From positions 1-64,000 of the forward strand of contig CANQBM010000002.1 of NCBI GenBank assembly GCA_947589575.1: a stretch of DNA of 64,000 nt, in the 5' to 3' direction. The stretch is from an uncultured Clostridia bacterium (GTDB lineage Bacteria; Bacillota; Clostridia; Oscillospirales; Acutalibacteraceae). The notes beneath the pieces were generated by a model. It was not told where the DNA came from and searched no databases. It worked only from the letters and a program-made list of their open reading frames with translations. Both the position numbers and the translations under genes were made by a program. Shown here one piece after another: positions 50,116 to 58,932 of the stretch; positions within the stretch are counted from its first letter, which is position 1; each line of letters begins with the position of its first letter.

Positions 50116-51324
50116 CTATGCCATAAACGAACGGATAACCGACTCGCAGTCGGCGGCGTCCATAATCTTAGGCACGGGATAAAGAGGATTACCCTCCTTC
50201 AGCGCTCTCTTAACAAGAAGCGGAATATCCTCCTCCTTGATAAAATCAAACTTTTCGGGAATATTCATATTCCTGTTGAGAGTTCTGATTGCGTCAATAA
50301 ACGCTTTGCCCTTACCTGCCGTGTCAAGACCCTTACCGATACCAACTATGTCAGCAAGCTTTGCAAGCTGAGGATAAGCGGCGTTTGCATAGAAATCAAG
50401 AACATACGGAAGAATTACAGCGTTTGCAAGACCGTGAGGCGTTCCGTAAAGACCGCCGAGATTATGAGCAATCGCGTGAACATAACCTACATACGCGTGT
50501 GTAAACGCACGTCCCGCAAGGTATGAGCCTTTAAGCATATTGCCCCTTGCCTCTAAATTACTGCCGTCTTTATATGCTGTTTCAATATTGTCAAAAATGA
50601 GCTTTGTTGCCTGCTCGGCTTCGCGGATTGTGTCCTTAGTATTACTCTTGCCGATATAAGCCTCTACCGCATGAGTGAGCGCGTCCATACCGGTTGTTGA
50701 AGTAATATGCGGCGGCAGACCGACTGTAAGCTCGGGGTCAAGCACCGCGTACTTAGGACGAAGACACGTATCGTTTATAGCGTTTTTCTCGTGTGTTTCA
50801 GGGTCGGTAACAACCGCGGCAACTGTGGTTTCAGAGCCTGTGCCTGCCGTTGTGGGAACCGCAAAGAACGGCGGAAGTTTTTTATGTACCTTTAACTGAC
50901 CGCGCATACTGCGTACAGTCTGGTTAGGCTTAACAACTCTCGCGCCTGCTGCCTTTGCGCAGTCCATAGGTGAACCGCCGCCGAAAGCGATAATGCCTTG
51001 ACAGCCGTTTTTAACGTACATATCCTTGCAATCCTCGATGTTAGGAATTGTCGGGTTAGGCTGTACGCCGTCATAAACAACATACTCAATACCAACCTCT
51101 TCAAGCTTCTCAAACATAGGGTCGAGAAGATGAAGCCCCATAAGACCTTTATCGGTAACAACTAATACCTTGCCGATACCTTTGCTCTTTACGAACTCAG
51201 GGAGCTTGAGTATGCTTCCGGCACCCTCAAGAAGCTGCGGCTCAGACCAATCCATAAAGCACATAGCAAACTTAAAAACTCTTTGGTAAATACGATACCA
51301 GCATTTTTTAAGTGTCCAAAGCAT
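50116..51324 (-). CDS. Iron-containing alcohol dehydrogenase
   Basis: This 402-residue group III alcohol dehydrogenase has GKVLVVTDKGLM, IIAFGGGSPMDCAKA for NAD binding, TTAGTGSETTVAAV and the iron-ligand His/Asp signature DALTHAVEAYIG and HAIAHNLGGLYGTPHGLANAV. It probably reduces aldehydes such as acetaldehyde or lactaldehyde in fermentation; the exact substrate is not readable. An N-terminal extension of about 25 residues (MLWTLKKCWYRIYQRVFKFAMC) precedes the usual start, but GGAGG six bases before the first ATG supports it. Confidence 0.94.
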   Translation of the reverse strand: MLWTLKKCWYRIYQRVFKFAMCFMDWSEPQLLEGAGSILKLPEFVKSKGIGKVLVVTDKGLMGLHLLDPMFEKLEEVGIEYVVYDGVQPNPTIPNIEDCKDMYVKNGCQGIIAFGGGSPMDCAKAAGARVVKPNQTVRSMRGQLKVHKKLPPFFAVPTTAGTGSETTVAAVVTDPETHEKNAINDTCLRPKYAVLDPELTVGLPPHITSTTGMDALTHAVEAYIGKSNTKDTIREAEQATKLIFDNIETAYKDGSNLEARGNMLKGSYLAGRAFTHAYVGYVHAIAHNLGGLYGTPHGLANAVILPYVLDFYANAAYPQLAKLADIVGIGKGLDTAGKGKAFIDAIRTLNRNMNIPEKFDFIKEEDIPLLVKRALKEGNPLYPVPKIMDAADCESVIRSFMA

Positions 51325-51358
51325 TTTTTGTCCTCCTTTTCAAAATATTTCATTATAT

Positions 51359-51387
51359 ATTGTACATTTTTGAATTTTCTTTTTCAA
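51359..51387 (-). promoter_or_regulatory. Promoter of the Fe-alcohol dehydrogenase
   Basis: On the minus strand TTGAAA and TACAAT are separated by 17 bases, about 35 bases before the ATG. Confidence 0.65.
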
Positions 51388-51465
51388 GTGTTTTGACAAA
51401 ATAGTCTTTTAAAAAAATATAGTATATGGTATTATAAAATTAAGCATAAAATCGGAGTTGAAATT

Positions 51466-52809
51466 ATGGATAATGAAAAAGTAATTTTTTGCGGAAACAA
51501 CGAGCGCTATCTGCCGAAAGAGCTTACTCTGCAAAGCGACGAGTCAAACGGAGGAACTGCCTTTCGTATCCCGAGCCTGATAAAAGCGGGCAACACTCTC
51601 ATTGCCGCTATTGATAAGCAGACAAGCGGAGCCGACTGGGGCTTTATTGAGCTTGCAGTGCGCACAAGCGACGACGGGGGCGAAACATGGTCCGACATTC
51701 AGACTATCGCTACACCTCCGGCAAGAGAAACGAGGATAACCGACGAGTGTTACGCCTCTGCGTTTTTCATTGACCCGTGTATGGCGGTCGCGCCAAACGG
51801 CGATGTAATTATGCTTGTAGACTTTTATCCGGAATGTAAGGGCTTACATAACAGAAAACTGCTTGATAAAAATAAAGCTCCGTACTCAATGTACAATAAT
51901 AAAATGTATCCTGTTATCTATGACCGCGACGGCAGATTTTATCTTGTAACCGAAAACGGCGTTGTGCTTGATAACCGTTATGACGAAACAGAATACAGAG
52001 TTACAGACTGGAAAGGCTCTCTTTATAAGGGTGAGGAATATGTCGGCAATATTTATTTAAACGGCAAAATGGGTTCAAACGAAACCAATGCCGTTACCAC
52101 CTTCGGAGCACCACTTAAAGCACCAAAAAGAAATTATGTTTTTATGCTCAGGAGTACGGACAACGGCAAAACCTGGTCCGACCCTGTTGACATAACGGGC
52201 GATTTTCTTACTAAAACCGACGGAACTTTTATAGGCGTTGCGCCGGGAGTAGGACTTACAACACAGGACGGCAGAATAATTATGCCACTTTATGTTGACA
52301 AAAAAGAAAGCGTATCAATTTATAGTGTTGACAACGGGGAAACGTGGCACCGAATGACAAGACAGCCGTACTCCTGTAATGTTGACGAATGGCAGGCGGT
52401 GCAGGCGCCCGACGGCGTTGTTATAGGGCTTGGCCGGCAGAAAAGATACGGCAAAACACCGATGTCAATATCTCACGATAACGGCAAGCACTGGTTTAAA
52501 TCAAAGCCAACCGCAATTTATGCGCCTAAATGCCAGAAAAGCATAATCAGTATTGGAAAACATATTTTCTGCTCCCACGCGTCGGAAAGGCAAAGAGCTA
52601 ACGGCGTAATAACAATAGGCAGATTTAAACGCATCAAGGGGCAGACGGTCGGTATCGACTGGTACTCGGAAATTGAAATCAATCACGGCTTTTTCGCGTA
52701 CTCCTGCCTTGCACAGATAGATGATGAATATATCGGCGTACTTTATGAGGCACAGCCGAGCTCCTACATCTGCTTTAAAAAATATAAAATTTCAGACCTT
52801 TTAGGATAG
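51466..52809 (+). CDS. Cytoplasmic exo-alpha-sialidase (GH33)
   Basis: The 447-residue six-bladed propeller enzyme has an Arg in FRIPS (R34) followed by four Asp boxes: RTSDDGGETW (66-75), RSTDNGKTW (229-237), YSVDNGETW (286-294) and ISHDNGKHW (334-343). The catalytic region includes DPCMAVAPNGD and FAYSCLAQIDDEYIGVLYE, with the Tyr/Glu typical of sialidases. There is no signal peptide or membrane anchor, so it would act on sialylated sugars taken up by the cell. GGAG precedes the ATG. It is monocistronic, between the alcohol dehydrogenase and the GPH symporter. Confidence 0.9.
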   Translation: MDNEKVIFCGNNERYLPKELTLQSDESNGGTAFRIPSLIKAGNTLIAAIDKQTSGADWGFIELAVRTSDDGGETWSDIQTIATPPARETRITDECYASAFFIDPCMAVAPNGDVIMLVDFYPECKGLHNRKLLDKNKAPYSMYNNKMYPVIYDRDGRFYLVTENGVVLDNRYDETEYRVTDWKGSLYKGEEYVGNIYLNGKMGSNETNAVTTFGAPLKAPKRNYVFMLRSTDNGKTWSDPVDITGDFLTKTDGTFIGVAPGVGLTTQDGRIIMPLYVDKKESVSIYSVDNGETWHRMTRQPYSCNVDEWQAVQAPDGVVIGLGRQKRYGKTPMSISHDNGKHWFKSKPTAIYAPKCQKSIISIGKHIFCSHASERQRANGVITIGRFKRIKGQTVGIDWYSEIEINHGFFAYSCLAQIDDEYIGVLYEAQPSSYICFKKYKISDLLG

Positions 52810-52862
52810 GGCAAACCAGCCGTTTTAAACTATGCACGGATTTGGGCTTTGCCTGACGTTAA

Positions 52863-52895
52863 ATCCCCCTGCTGAAAACAGCAAGGGGATATTTT
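52863..52895 (+). terminator. Terminator after the sialidase
   Basis: ATCCCCCTGCTG and CAGCAAGGGGAT pair with one mismatch around an AAAA loop, followed by ATTTTAT. Confidence 0.85.
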
Positions 52896-52907
52896 ATCTG
52901 TTTTTAT

Positions 52908-54368
52908 TTACAATAGTTTTTCAAGTCCTTCGGTTGAGTATTCCTCGCCCGCGCGCTTTTTGTTAAGAGCGGTCATAAGCTTAGCCACATTTTTCCTTGT
53001 CATAGGATAAAATATAAGAGCTATTATTGAAACCGCTAAAAACGCGGCGGGGATAACTGTTGAAATATTTTCCATTCCGCCGACAATGTGAGGGTCTGTC
53101 ACAACCGTGATAAGCGATTCCTTGCCCGCGGTATCCTTTGAGGAATCATAGCCGTATGCGGAAAGGAGCTGCCCTGCCATAAGGATACCAAACGCCGAAC
53201 CGAACTTCTGTATAAGCTGAGGGAGGGCGGTAATAATTGACTCCCTTCTCTCGCCCGTCTTAAATTCGTCAAGTTCAACAAGGTCGTAACCCATTGAATA
53301 AAAGAATGTCCAGAATGTTCCTGCACCCATACCGAGGAGCGCGGCACATACAACAATCATTATTTTAAATCCGCCGATTTGAGCGTCCAGACCTATCAGT
53401 TTGCTGATTATCTCGCCCGCCATAGTTATTGTAAGAAAAATAATGCTTGCCGTTCGTCTGTCTGTTTTCTCCGCAACCTTTTCAACTACAGGCACAACAA
53501 CAGCCATTGAAATAACCATAGAAACTATAACATAAACTATGCCCGTATCATAATCCACACCGATACAATCCACAACCATATATGTAAGATTTGACTGTAT
53601 CATAGATGAGGCGGTAAGGAAAAAGAAAACAAATATTAAAAAGAATTTTGCCGGTTTCATCCTAAGAATCTGACCAAACGAGCGCAGTGTATCCTTAAGC
53701 GTGTTGCCCCATGTATTTGCTCCGACAGGTTTCGGGGTATAAACTCCCTCAAGCGATTTAACGCATACAAATCCGAGAGTAACCGCGATTATGCTTATTA
53801 AAGCTGCGATTACGGCATATGAATTGCTCTTAAAACGCTCGCCCAAAAGTATCGCAACAGTAGGAACAAGCGCGGGAAGAACATTGCCGAGCCCTACAGC
53901 GCCTGCATTTAAGAGCGAGGCTGTTGAGCGAATCTGCGTACGCTCGTCATAGTCCTCTGTAAGCTCCGCAACAACAGCGTAATACGGAATTGTGTACATT
54001 GTATAAAAAACCCATATTGCCATTGATATTAATGTGTAAAGTAATACTTTGGCAGTTTGGCTTGTAAGGCCTGCTCCGACAGATGTCCATGCGACAATAA
54101 ATATAATTGCCAAAGGTAAAAGAGAAATTTTCATAATTTTTCTTTTATCAACACCGCCCCTGTCCGCATAATTGCCGATAATGGGGTCGGTAACAGCGTC
54201 CCACGCAATTGAAATAAAAATAACAATCGAGCTGTACTTAGGCGCTATTCCTACAATTTCAACAAGAAATGTCAGATAATATGTGTAAAACATATTATAA
54301 ATCAATGATTCCGTAAATATACCGAAAGCGTAACCTATTTTCTTTTTCTTGGTCAAGGCGTTTGACAT
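52908..54368 (-). CDS. GPH-family sugar:cation symporter
   Basis: The 486-residue MFS-fold transporter has 12 membrane helices. Family signatures of glycoside-pentoside-hexuronide symporters are visible: KKKIGYAFGIFTESLIYNMFYTYYLTFLVEIVGI, AWDAVTDPIIGNYADRGG with the conserved Asp, and DLVELDEFKTGERRESIITA late in the protein. It should import oligosaccharides or glycosides with Na+ or H+. The ATG at 54368 has GGAGGGG seven bases upstream; the GTG at 54374 lies within that site. Its promoter is a near copy of the lacZ promoter, which suggests that it supplies galactosides. Confidence 0.93.
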   Translation of the reverse strand: MSNALTKKKKIGYAFGIFTESLIYNMFYTYYLTFLVEIVGIAPKYSSIVIFISIAWDAVTDPIIGNYADRGGVDKRKIMKISLLPLAIIFIVAWTSVGAGLTSQTAKVLLYTLISMAIWVFYTMYTIPYYAVVAELTEDYDERTQIRSTASLLNAGAVGLGNVLPALVPTVAILLGERFKSNSYAVIAALISIIAVTLGFVCVKSLEGVYTPKPVGANTWGNTLKDTLRSFGQILRMKPAKFFLIFVFFFLTASSMIQSNLTYMVVDCIGVDYDTGIVYVIVSMVISMAVVVPVVEKVAEKTDRRTASIIFLTITMAGEIISKLIGLDAQIGGFKIMIVVCAALLGMGAGTFWTFFYSMGYDLVELDEFKTGERRESIITALPQLIQKFGSAFGILMAGQLLSAYGYDSSKDTAGKESLITVVTDPHIVGGMENISTVIPAAFLAVSIIALIFYPMTRKNVAKLMTALNKKRAGEEYSTEGLEKLL

Positions 54369-54430
54369 AATCACCCCTCCAATAATATAAGGATGCTAAG
54401 ACCTTGTCGGAACATTCCTTTGATAGTAAT

Positions 54431-54473
54431 ATTATATCTCATATCAACTGATATTACAAGAATAAGGTATCAG
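54431..54473 (-). promoter_or_regulatory. Promoter/operator of the GPH symporter, copy B of the duplicated 43-bp element
   Basis: On the minus strand TTGTAA and TATAAT are 17 bases apart (54454-54459, 54431-54436). Upstream is CTGATACCTT, and the exact inverted repeat CTGATA-N14-TATCAG spans the -35. The symporter ATG is about 60 bases downstream. See copy A at 47778-47820. Confidence 0.8.
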
Positions 54474-54492
54474 CTAAAATTTTTGAATTATT

Positions 54493-54539
54493 AAAATAAT
54501 AACCACCTTTTTGATGCAATAGTAAAATAAAGGTAGACA
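54493..54539 (+). repeat. IS3-family left inverted repeat
   Basis: It starts AAAATAATAACCACCT and ends GTAGACA, matching the reverse complement of the right end in the outer 16 bases, the central ATGCA and the inner TAAA.GTAGACA. Confidence 0.85.
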
Positions 54540-54570
54540 CATGGAAAACCACCATGCATCTACCTTTTTC
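54531..54570 (+). terminator. Hairpin at the IS left end
   Basis: AGGTAGACACATGG pairs with CCATGCATCTACCT (two mismatches, 7-base loop), followed by TTTTTCTT. Such hairpins commonly prevent read-through activation of transposase. Confidence 0.65.
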
Positions 54571-54601
54571 TTATGGTAAAATGTAAACGGAAGGTATGGA
54601 A

Positions 54602-54967
54602 ATGAAAAAAGGACAAAAGAAAAGAATATGGACAAAAGAACAAAAATTAGAGATCATAGGTAAGCACCTAAATGAACATATTTCTGTGCGAGCACTTGAA
54701 AAAGAATATAATGCGGACAGAAGTATGATTTGTCATTGGGTAAGGGATTACATCAAATACGGTGAAGCTGCATTTGATTACAAAGGGCATCCGGGAAATC
54801 CTTTTGCGGCATTACACACAAGCAAAACTTTAACCGAAACAGAAAGATTAAGGTTGCAATTAGTAAAATTAGAAATTGAAAATGAACGGTTAAAAAAAGG
54901 ATATCAAGTGAAAGGAGTTGGTGCAAACAAGGAATTCGTTTCTTTAAAAGATGCGAATATGAAATAA
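54602..54967 (+). CDS. IS3-family transposase OrfA
   Basis: This 121-residue DNA-binding half has a helix-turn-helix (WTKEQKLEIIGKHLNEHISVRALEKEYNADRSMICHWVRDY), the middle segment YGEAAFDYKGHPGNPF and a leucine-zipper-like coiled coil (TETERLRLQLVKLEIENERLKKG) used for multimerisation. GGAAGG lies seven bases before the ATG at 54602, so I prefer it to the ATG at 54596. The A7 run at 54892-54898 in the coiled-coil end allows fusion with OrfB. Confidence 0.92.
   Translation: MKKGQKKRIWTKEQKLEIIGKHLNEHISVRALEKEYNADRSMICHWVRDYIKYGEAAFDYKGHPGNPFAALHTSKTLTETERLRLQLVKLEIENERLKKGYQVKGVGANKEFVSLKDANMK
54892..54898 (+). other. Probable programmed -1 frameshift site
   Basis: A seven-A run followed by GG in OrfA (codons TTA AAA AAA GGA). 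The -1 frame is open from here through OrfB. A slip would give a fused OrfAB transposase, as established for IS3-family elements. Confidence 0.75.
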
Positions 54968-54975
54968 TATATTCG

Positions 54976-55818
54976 TTGAAAGACAGATACAATGTTAAGT
55001 TTCTATGTGAAATAATGTCTGTTAACCGTTCAGGATACTACAAATGGTTAGCACGAAAAGATAAGCTAAACAGATATGAGCAAAATAGAATAATACTTAC
55101 TGAATTGCTGTTAGAACAACATAATAAACATAAAACAAAAGGATATCGCTATCTCGCCAATTTAGTTCGCAATGAAACCGGTTGGATATTCTCGGATAAC
55201 TTGGCGCATAAATGCTGTAAATTAGCAGGAATACATTCTGAAACAAACAGAGGAAGAAAAACAGCAGGAAAAGAAAACATTAAATTTCCTAATACAATTA
55301 AAGGAAATTGGAATGCAACAAAACCTTTGGAAATTGTAGTATCAGATATGACTTGCATTATGCATAAAGGTATTCGATGGGAATGGACTTATCTTTTGGA
55401 TGTTTTTAACAATGAGATTATCGCAAGTTCTGTAACAAATAAAGTCGGCAGCAGTTTGCCGTATTATCATTGCTTAGAGTATTTAATAGAGAAAAAGAAA
55501 GAGCAGACCTACCCGGTCACACTTCACACCGACCAAGGCAGCGTCTACTCATCTGCGGGCTTTTATCAAACCCATAAAGATTATAATAATATTAAACGTT
55601 CTATGTCAAGAGCAGGAACACCAACAGATAATCCGATTATTGAATCATTAAATGGTTGGATAAAAGAAGAAATGAGAACAGATTTTAATTTGCGAGATGC
55701 CGAGGGTATACCCTCGTTTATTGAAAAATATGTTCATTATTTTAACAACGAAAGATTATCTTACAAACTAAATTACAAAACCCCTGTTCAATACAGAATT
55801 GAACAAGGGTTTGGCTAA
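54976..55818 (+). CDS. IS3-family transposase OrfB (DDE catalytic domain)
   Basis: The 280 residues are counted from the first ATG. The frame is open further upstream (to 54901 and beyond), as expected for synthesis by -1 frameshifting. An N-terminal HTH_21 segment (LCEIMSVNRSGYYKWLARKD, HKTKGYRYLANLVRNETG) precedes the rve integrase core with D in VVSDMTC, D in LHTDQGSVYSS and E in NPIIESLNGWIKEE, spaced as in active DDE transposases. It ends YKTPVQYRIEQGFG. All catalytic residues are present and I see no stops, so the element may be active. Confidence 0.93.
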   Translation: MKDRYNVKFLCEIMSVNRSGYYKWLARKDKLNRYEQNRIILTELLLEQHNKHKTKGYRYLANLVRNETGWIFSDNLAHKCCKLAGIHSETNRGRKTAGKENIKFPNTIKGNWNATKPLEIVVSDMTCIMHKGIRWEWTYLLDVFNNEIIASSVTNKVGSSLPYYHCLEYLIEKKKEQTYPVTLHTDQGSVYSSAGFYQTHKDYNNIKRSMSRAGTPTDNPIIESLNGWIKEEMRTDFNLRDAEGIPSFIEKYVHYFNNERLSYKLNYKTPVQYRIEQGFG

Positions 55819-55832
55819 TTGGTGGTTTTTAA

Positions 55833-55879
55833 TGTCTACTTTTACTTGACTTCTGCATTTGACAGGTGGTTATTATTTT
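55833..55879 (-). repeat. IS3-family right inverted repeat
   Basis: TGTCTAC at the inner end and AGGTGGTTATTATTTT at the outer end mirror the left repeat. Confidence 0.85.
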
Positions 55880-55883
55880 TCAT

Positions 55884-57932
55884 TTATTCTTTTGCTTCGG
55901 CAATTACCTTTTGGGCTATATGCTCGGGCGCTCTTTCATATCTTGCAAATTCAGTAGTAAACGAGCCCCTGCCCTGCGTAATCTGCCGCATTGATGTTGA
56001 AAAGGTTGTCATTTCGGCGTCGGGTACTTCAGCCATAATTTCTTGATTACCGTCAGATGTCGGAGTCATACCGAGAACTCTTCCTCGTCTGCGGTTGATG
56101 TCGCCGATAATATCACCCATCGCGTCCTCATTTACAACGGCCTTAAGTGTAACGATAGGTTCAAGGATAACGGGCATGGCATTGCTGATACCCTCCTTAA
56201 ATGCAAGGCTTGCCGCCATTTTAAAGCTCATTTCGCTTGAATCAACAGGATGATATGAACCGTCATAGAGAGTAGCTTTTACACCAACCATTTTATAGCC
56301 TGCAAGGACGCCTGACTCCATACACTCATTAAGCCCTTTTTCAACAGCAGGGAAGAAATTTTTGGGAACGGAACCGCCGACAACTCTTTCTGCAAATATA
56401 AGGTTTTCTGTATCGTAAGGTTCAAATTCAATGAATACATCTCCGAACTGACCGTGACCGCCGCTCTGCTTTTTATGCCTGCCCTGTGCGGAAACCTTCC
56501 TCGTAATCGTTTCCCTGTAAGCAACCTTTGGTGTTGAAAGAAGTGCGCTGACTCCGAATTTATCCTTAAGCCTTGATACGGAAACCTCAAGCTGCTGCTC
56601 ACCGAGACCGGCAATAATCTGCTGATGTGTCTCATTATTAATGCTGAATTTAAGCGACGGGTCCTCCTCGCAAAGTCTTGTAAGACCGGATGCGATTTTT
56701 TCTTCCTCGCCTTTTTTAACTGCATTGATTGCCATTTTATATGTAGGAGCAGGAATATTCACACTATCAAGCTTTATCACATTGCTTGACGAGCACATCG
56801 TATCACCGGTTGAAAAACCGCCGAGCTTTGTAACAGCGCCTATATCACCCGCTGATATGCAGGACGCGTCAAGCTGCTTTGAACCGAACATTTTAATTAT
56901 TTTTCCCATACGCTCCTCTTTGCCAGTTGAAGCGTTATAGGCAGGTGTCGACGGAGTAATCTTTCCGCTGATTACTTTAAAGAAATTAAGTTTCCCGATA
57001 AATGCGTCTGATACAGTCTTAAAACAGATTGCGGCAAGCGGACCGTTTTCATCCGCAGTAAGCTCAACAGGCTCGCCATTACTGTTAATTGCATATTCGG
57101 AAGATGGCGGAGGACAAACGTCTGCGATAAAATCAAGCAGCATATCGCACGCGACGCCTGTAAGTCCCGAAAGCGCAAACACAGGTATAATAGAGCCGTC
57201 TGCCATTCCGAGTTTAACGCCTTTTATTTTTTCTTCACGCGAAAGCTCCTCGCCGTCAAAGAATTTCTCCATAAGCTCCTCATCAGTTGACGCTACAGCC
57301 TCGGCAAATACTGCCTTGATAGCCTCAAATCTCGGAGCGTCCGCCGGTTCGGGCGTTACTTCCTTTTTTGAGCCGTTCTCGTAAACATACGCTTTATCAT
57401 CTATCATATTATAATACGAACGCACTTTACCCGCTGAAAGAACAGGTACAACAATAGGACAAACCTGTGTACCGAACTTTGCTACTATACCGTTAAAGCT
57501 CTTATAGAAATCAGCGCGGTCATCGTCCATTTTAGTGGTAACGAAAATACGTGAAATTCCCTTTGAGCCGGCGCTTTTAAATGCCTTTTCCGCGCCTACC
57601 GCAAGTCCCGAACGGGCGGAAACAACAATGACTGCCGTATCAGCGGCACGTATACCCTCAGCGCTTCCCATTGCAAAATCAAATAATCCGGGAGTGTCAA
57701 TAAAATTAATTGCTTTTCCTTTATATGAGATTGACGCAACGGCGCTGTTAATACTGATTTTTCTCTTTTTTTCCTCAGCGTCAAAGTCACAGACAGTATT
57801 ACCGTCAACGACCCTGCCCATTCTCTCCGTTGCTCCCGCAATATTCAAAAGCGCCTCACAAAGCGTTGTTTTTCCCTTTGAAGCGTGACCGACAAATGCA
57901 ATATTTCTTATATCTTCTGCACGATTACTCAT
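55884..57932 (-). CDS. Elongation factor G-like GTPase
   Basis: The 682-residue translational GTPase homologue has G1 GHASKGKTT, G3 DTPGLFDF and G4 TTKMDDDRAD (NKMD/TKMD type), then EF-G domains II-V (VSAQGRHKKQSGGHGQFGDVFIEFEP, SGVLAGYKMVGVKATLYDGSYHPVDSSEMSFKMAA, RRRGRVLGMTPTSDGNQEIMAEVPDAEM). The G1 loop GHASKGKT deviates from AHIDAGKT of true EF-G. It fits the group of secondary EF-G-like proteins seen in Clostridia and Actinobacteria, probably with a specialised ribosome role. The canonical fusA must be elsewhere. Its 3' end abuts the IS element. Confidence 0.9.
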   Translation of the reverse strand: MSNRAEDIRNIAFVGHASKGKTTLCEALLNIAGATERMGRVVDGNTVCDFDAEEKKRKISINSAVASISYKGKAINFIDTPGLFDFAMGSAEGIRAADTAVIVVSARSGLAVGAEKAFKSAGSKGISRIFVTTKMDDDRADFYKSFNGIVAKFGTQVCPIVVPVLSAGKVRSYYNMIDDKAYVYENGSKKEVTPEPADAPRFEAIKAVFAEAVASTDEELMEKFFDGEELSREEKIKGVKLGMADGSIIPVFALSGLTGVACDMLLDFIADVCPPPSSEYAINSNGEPVELTADENGPLAAICFKTVSDAFIGKLNFFKVISGKITPSTPAYNASTGKEERMGKIIKMFGSKQLDASCISAGDIGAVTKLGGFSTGDTMCSSSNVIKLDSVNIPAPTYKMAINAVKKGEEEKIASGLTRLCEEDPSLKFSINNETHQQIIAGLGEQQLEVSVSRLKDKFGVSALLSTPKVAYRETITRKVSAQGRHKKQSGGHGQFGDVFIEFEPYDTENLIFAERVVGGSVPKNFFPAVEKGLNECMESGVLAGYKMVGVKATLYDGSYHPVDSSEMSFKMAASLAFKEGISNAMPVILEPIVTLKAVVNEDAMGDIIGDINRRRGRVLGMTPTSDGNQEIMAEVPDAEMTTFSTSMRQITQGRGSFTTEFARYERAPEHIAQKVIAEAKE

Positions 57933-58051
57933 AAAATTTCCCTTCTTATAAAAGCTTATTTGTGCATATTGTATAATAATTTTTAACTTCAGTCAACACT
58001 ATATTGATATTTTTAACAATTTATTTATTATTTCTTTATTAATATTACCTC

Positions 58052-58822
58052 CTATTTATGCCCTTTTATTCTTCTTAAGGCGTTTTTTTCAAGCCTTGAA
58101 ACCTGTGCCTGACTTATACCCACTTCTTTTGCAACTTCCATTTGAGTTTTACCCTGCATAAAACGGAGATACATAATGTTACGTTCCCTGTCATCAAGTC
58201 TGCTTATCTCGTCCTTAATCATTATTTCATCTATCCAGTCGCTGTCCGTGTTAGAATCGCCGACCTGATCCATTACATATATGGTATCTCCTCCGTCGGA
58301 GTATACAGGCTCATAAAGCGAAACAGGGTCAACAATAGCCTCAAGCGCAAGCACTACGTCAGCTTTATCCATATCAAGTTCCTTAGCAATCTCCTCAACG
58401 GTCGGCTCCTTCTGATTTTTGCTTATCAGCCTTTCCTTAACCTGCATCGCCTTATATGCCGTATCCCTCATAGAACGTGAAACACGCACCGAGTTATTGT
58501 CCCTTAAAAATCTCCTTATCTCCCCTATGCACATAGGTACCGCGTAGGTGCTGAACCGAACGTCAAGGTCAAGATTAAAATTATCAATCGCCTTTATGAG
58601 ACCGATTACTCCCACCTGAAATAAGTCGTCCATATTTTCACCACGGTTTGAAAAACGCTGAATTACAGATAAAACAAGCCTCAGATTACCGTTTATAAGC
58701 TCTTCTCTCGCTTTTTTGTCGCCCGCGTGGGCTTTCTTTAAAAGCTCAATTTTTTCATCCTCCTTAAGTACCTTGAGCTGGCTCGTGTTGATTCCGCAAA
58801 TTTCCACCTTGTTATACTGCAC
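58052..58822 (-). CDS. sigG: Sporulation sigma factor SigG
   Basis: The 256-residue forespore-specific sigma-G opens KVEICGINTSQLKVLKEDE, which is diagnostic. Region 2 is NGNLRLVLSVIQRFSNRGENMDDLFQVGVIGLIKAIDNF, followed by STYAVPMCIGEIRRFLRDNNSVRVSRSMRD, region 3 and region 4 (SRLDDRERNIMYLRFMQGKTQMEVAKEVGISQAQVSRLEKNALRRIK). It directs late forespore genes, whose usual targets include spoVA and ypeB. The start is a GTG with AAAGGA eight bases upstream. spoIIG genes are not adjacent. Confidence 0.96.
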   Translation of the reverse strand: MQYNKVEICGINTSQLKVLKEDEKIELLKKAHAGDKKAREELINGNLRLVLSVIQRFSNRGENMDDLFQVGVIGLIKAIDNFNLDLDVRFSTYAVPMCIGEIRRFLRDNNSVRVSRSMRDTAYKAMQVKERLISKNQKEPTVEEIAKELDMDKADVVLALEAIVDPVSLYEPVYSDGGDTIYVMDQVGDSNTDSDWIDEIMIKDEISRLDDRERNIMYLRFMQGKTQMEVAKEVGISQAQVSRLEKNALRRIKGHK

Positions 58823-58891
58823 ATATATCTTCCTTTACTTTTTTATGTACAGAATAATCATAAAATTTTTTAAAATAACTTTTTATATGAA

Positions 58892-58925
58892 CAAAAAACT
58901 CCCATCAATATTATTGACAGGAGTT
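58892..58925 (-). terminator. Terminator after the small kinase gene
   Basis: AACTCCCATCAATA and TATTGACAGGAGTT pair with a two-base mismatch; on the minus strand TTTTTTG follows. Confidence 0.8.
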
Positions 58926-58932
58926 AATAAAA

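Larger units (their letters stand above)
54493..55879 (+). mobile_element. Complete IS3-family (IS150-type) insertion sequence
   Basis: The element is about 1387 bp. It is bounded by 47-base imperfect inverted repeats (54493-54539 and 55833-55879) whose outer 16 bases, AAAATAATAACCACCT, are perfect. Inside are two consecutive transposase frames (OrfA, then OrfB in the -1 phase) with an A7 slippery run between. A terminator-like hairpin at the left end shields the transposase from outside transcription. It lies between the GPH symporter promoter and the EF-G-like gene, ending five bases after that gene's stop. No clear target duplication can be defined because the ends are AT-rich. Confidence 0.92.

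Noticed and set aside
51393-51423. TTGACA as the -35 of the sialidase promoter
   Set aside because: The nearest -10-like hexamers need spacers of 19 or 21 bases; not convincing.
54480-55890. Three-base target duplication of the IS element
   Set aside because: The AT-rich ends are themselves palindromic, so the tip cannot be separated from the flank, and no direct repeat is clear.
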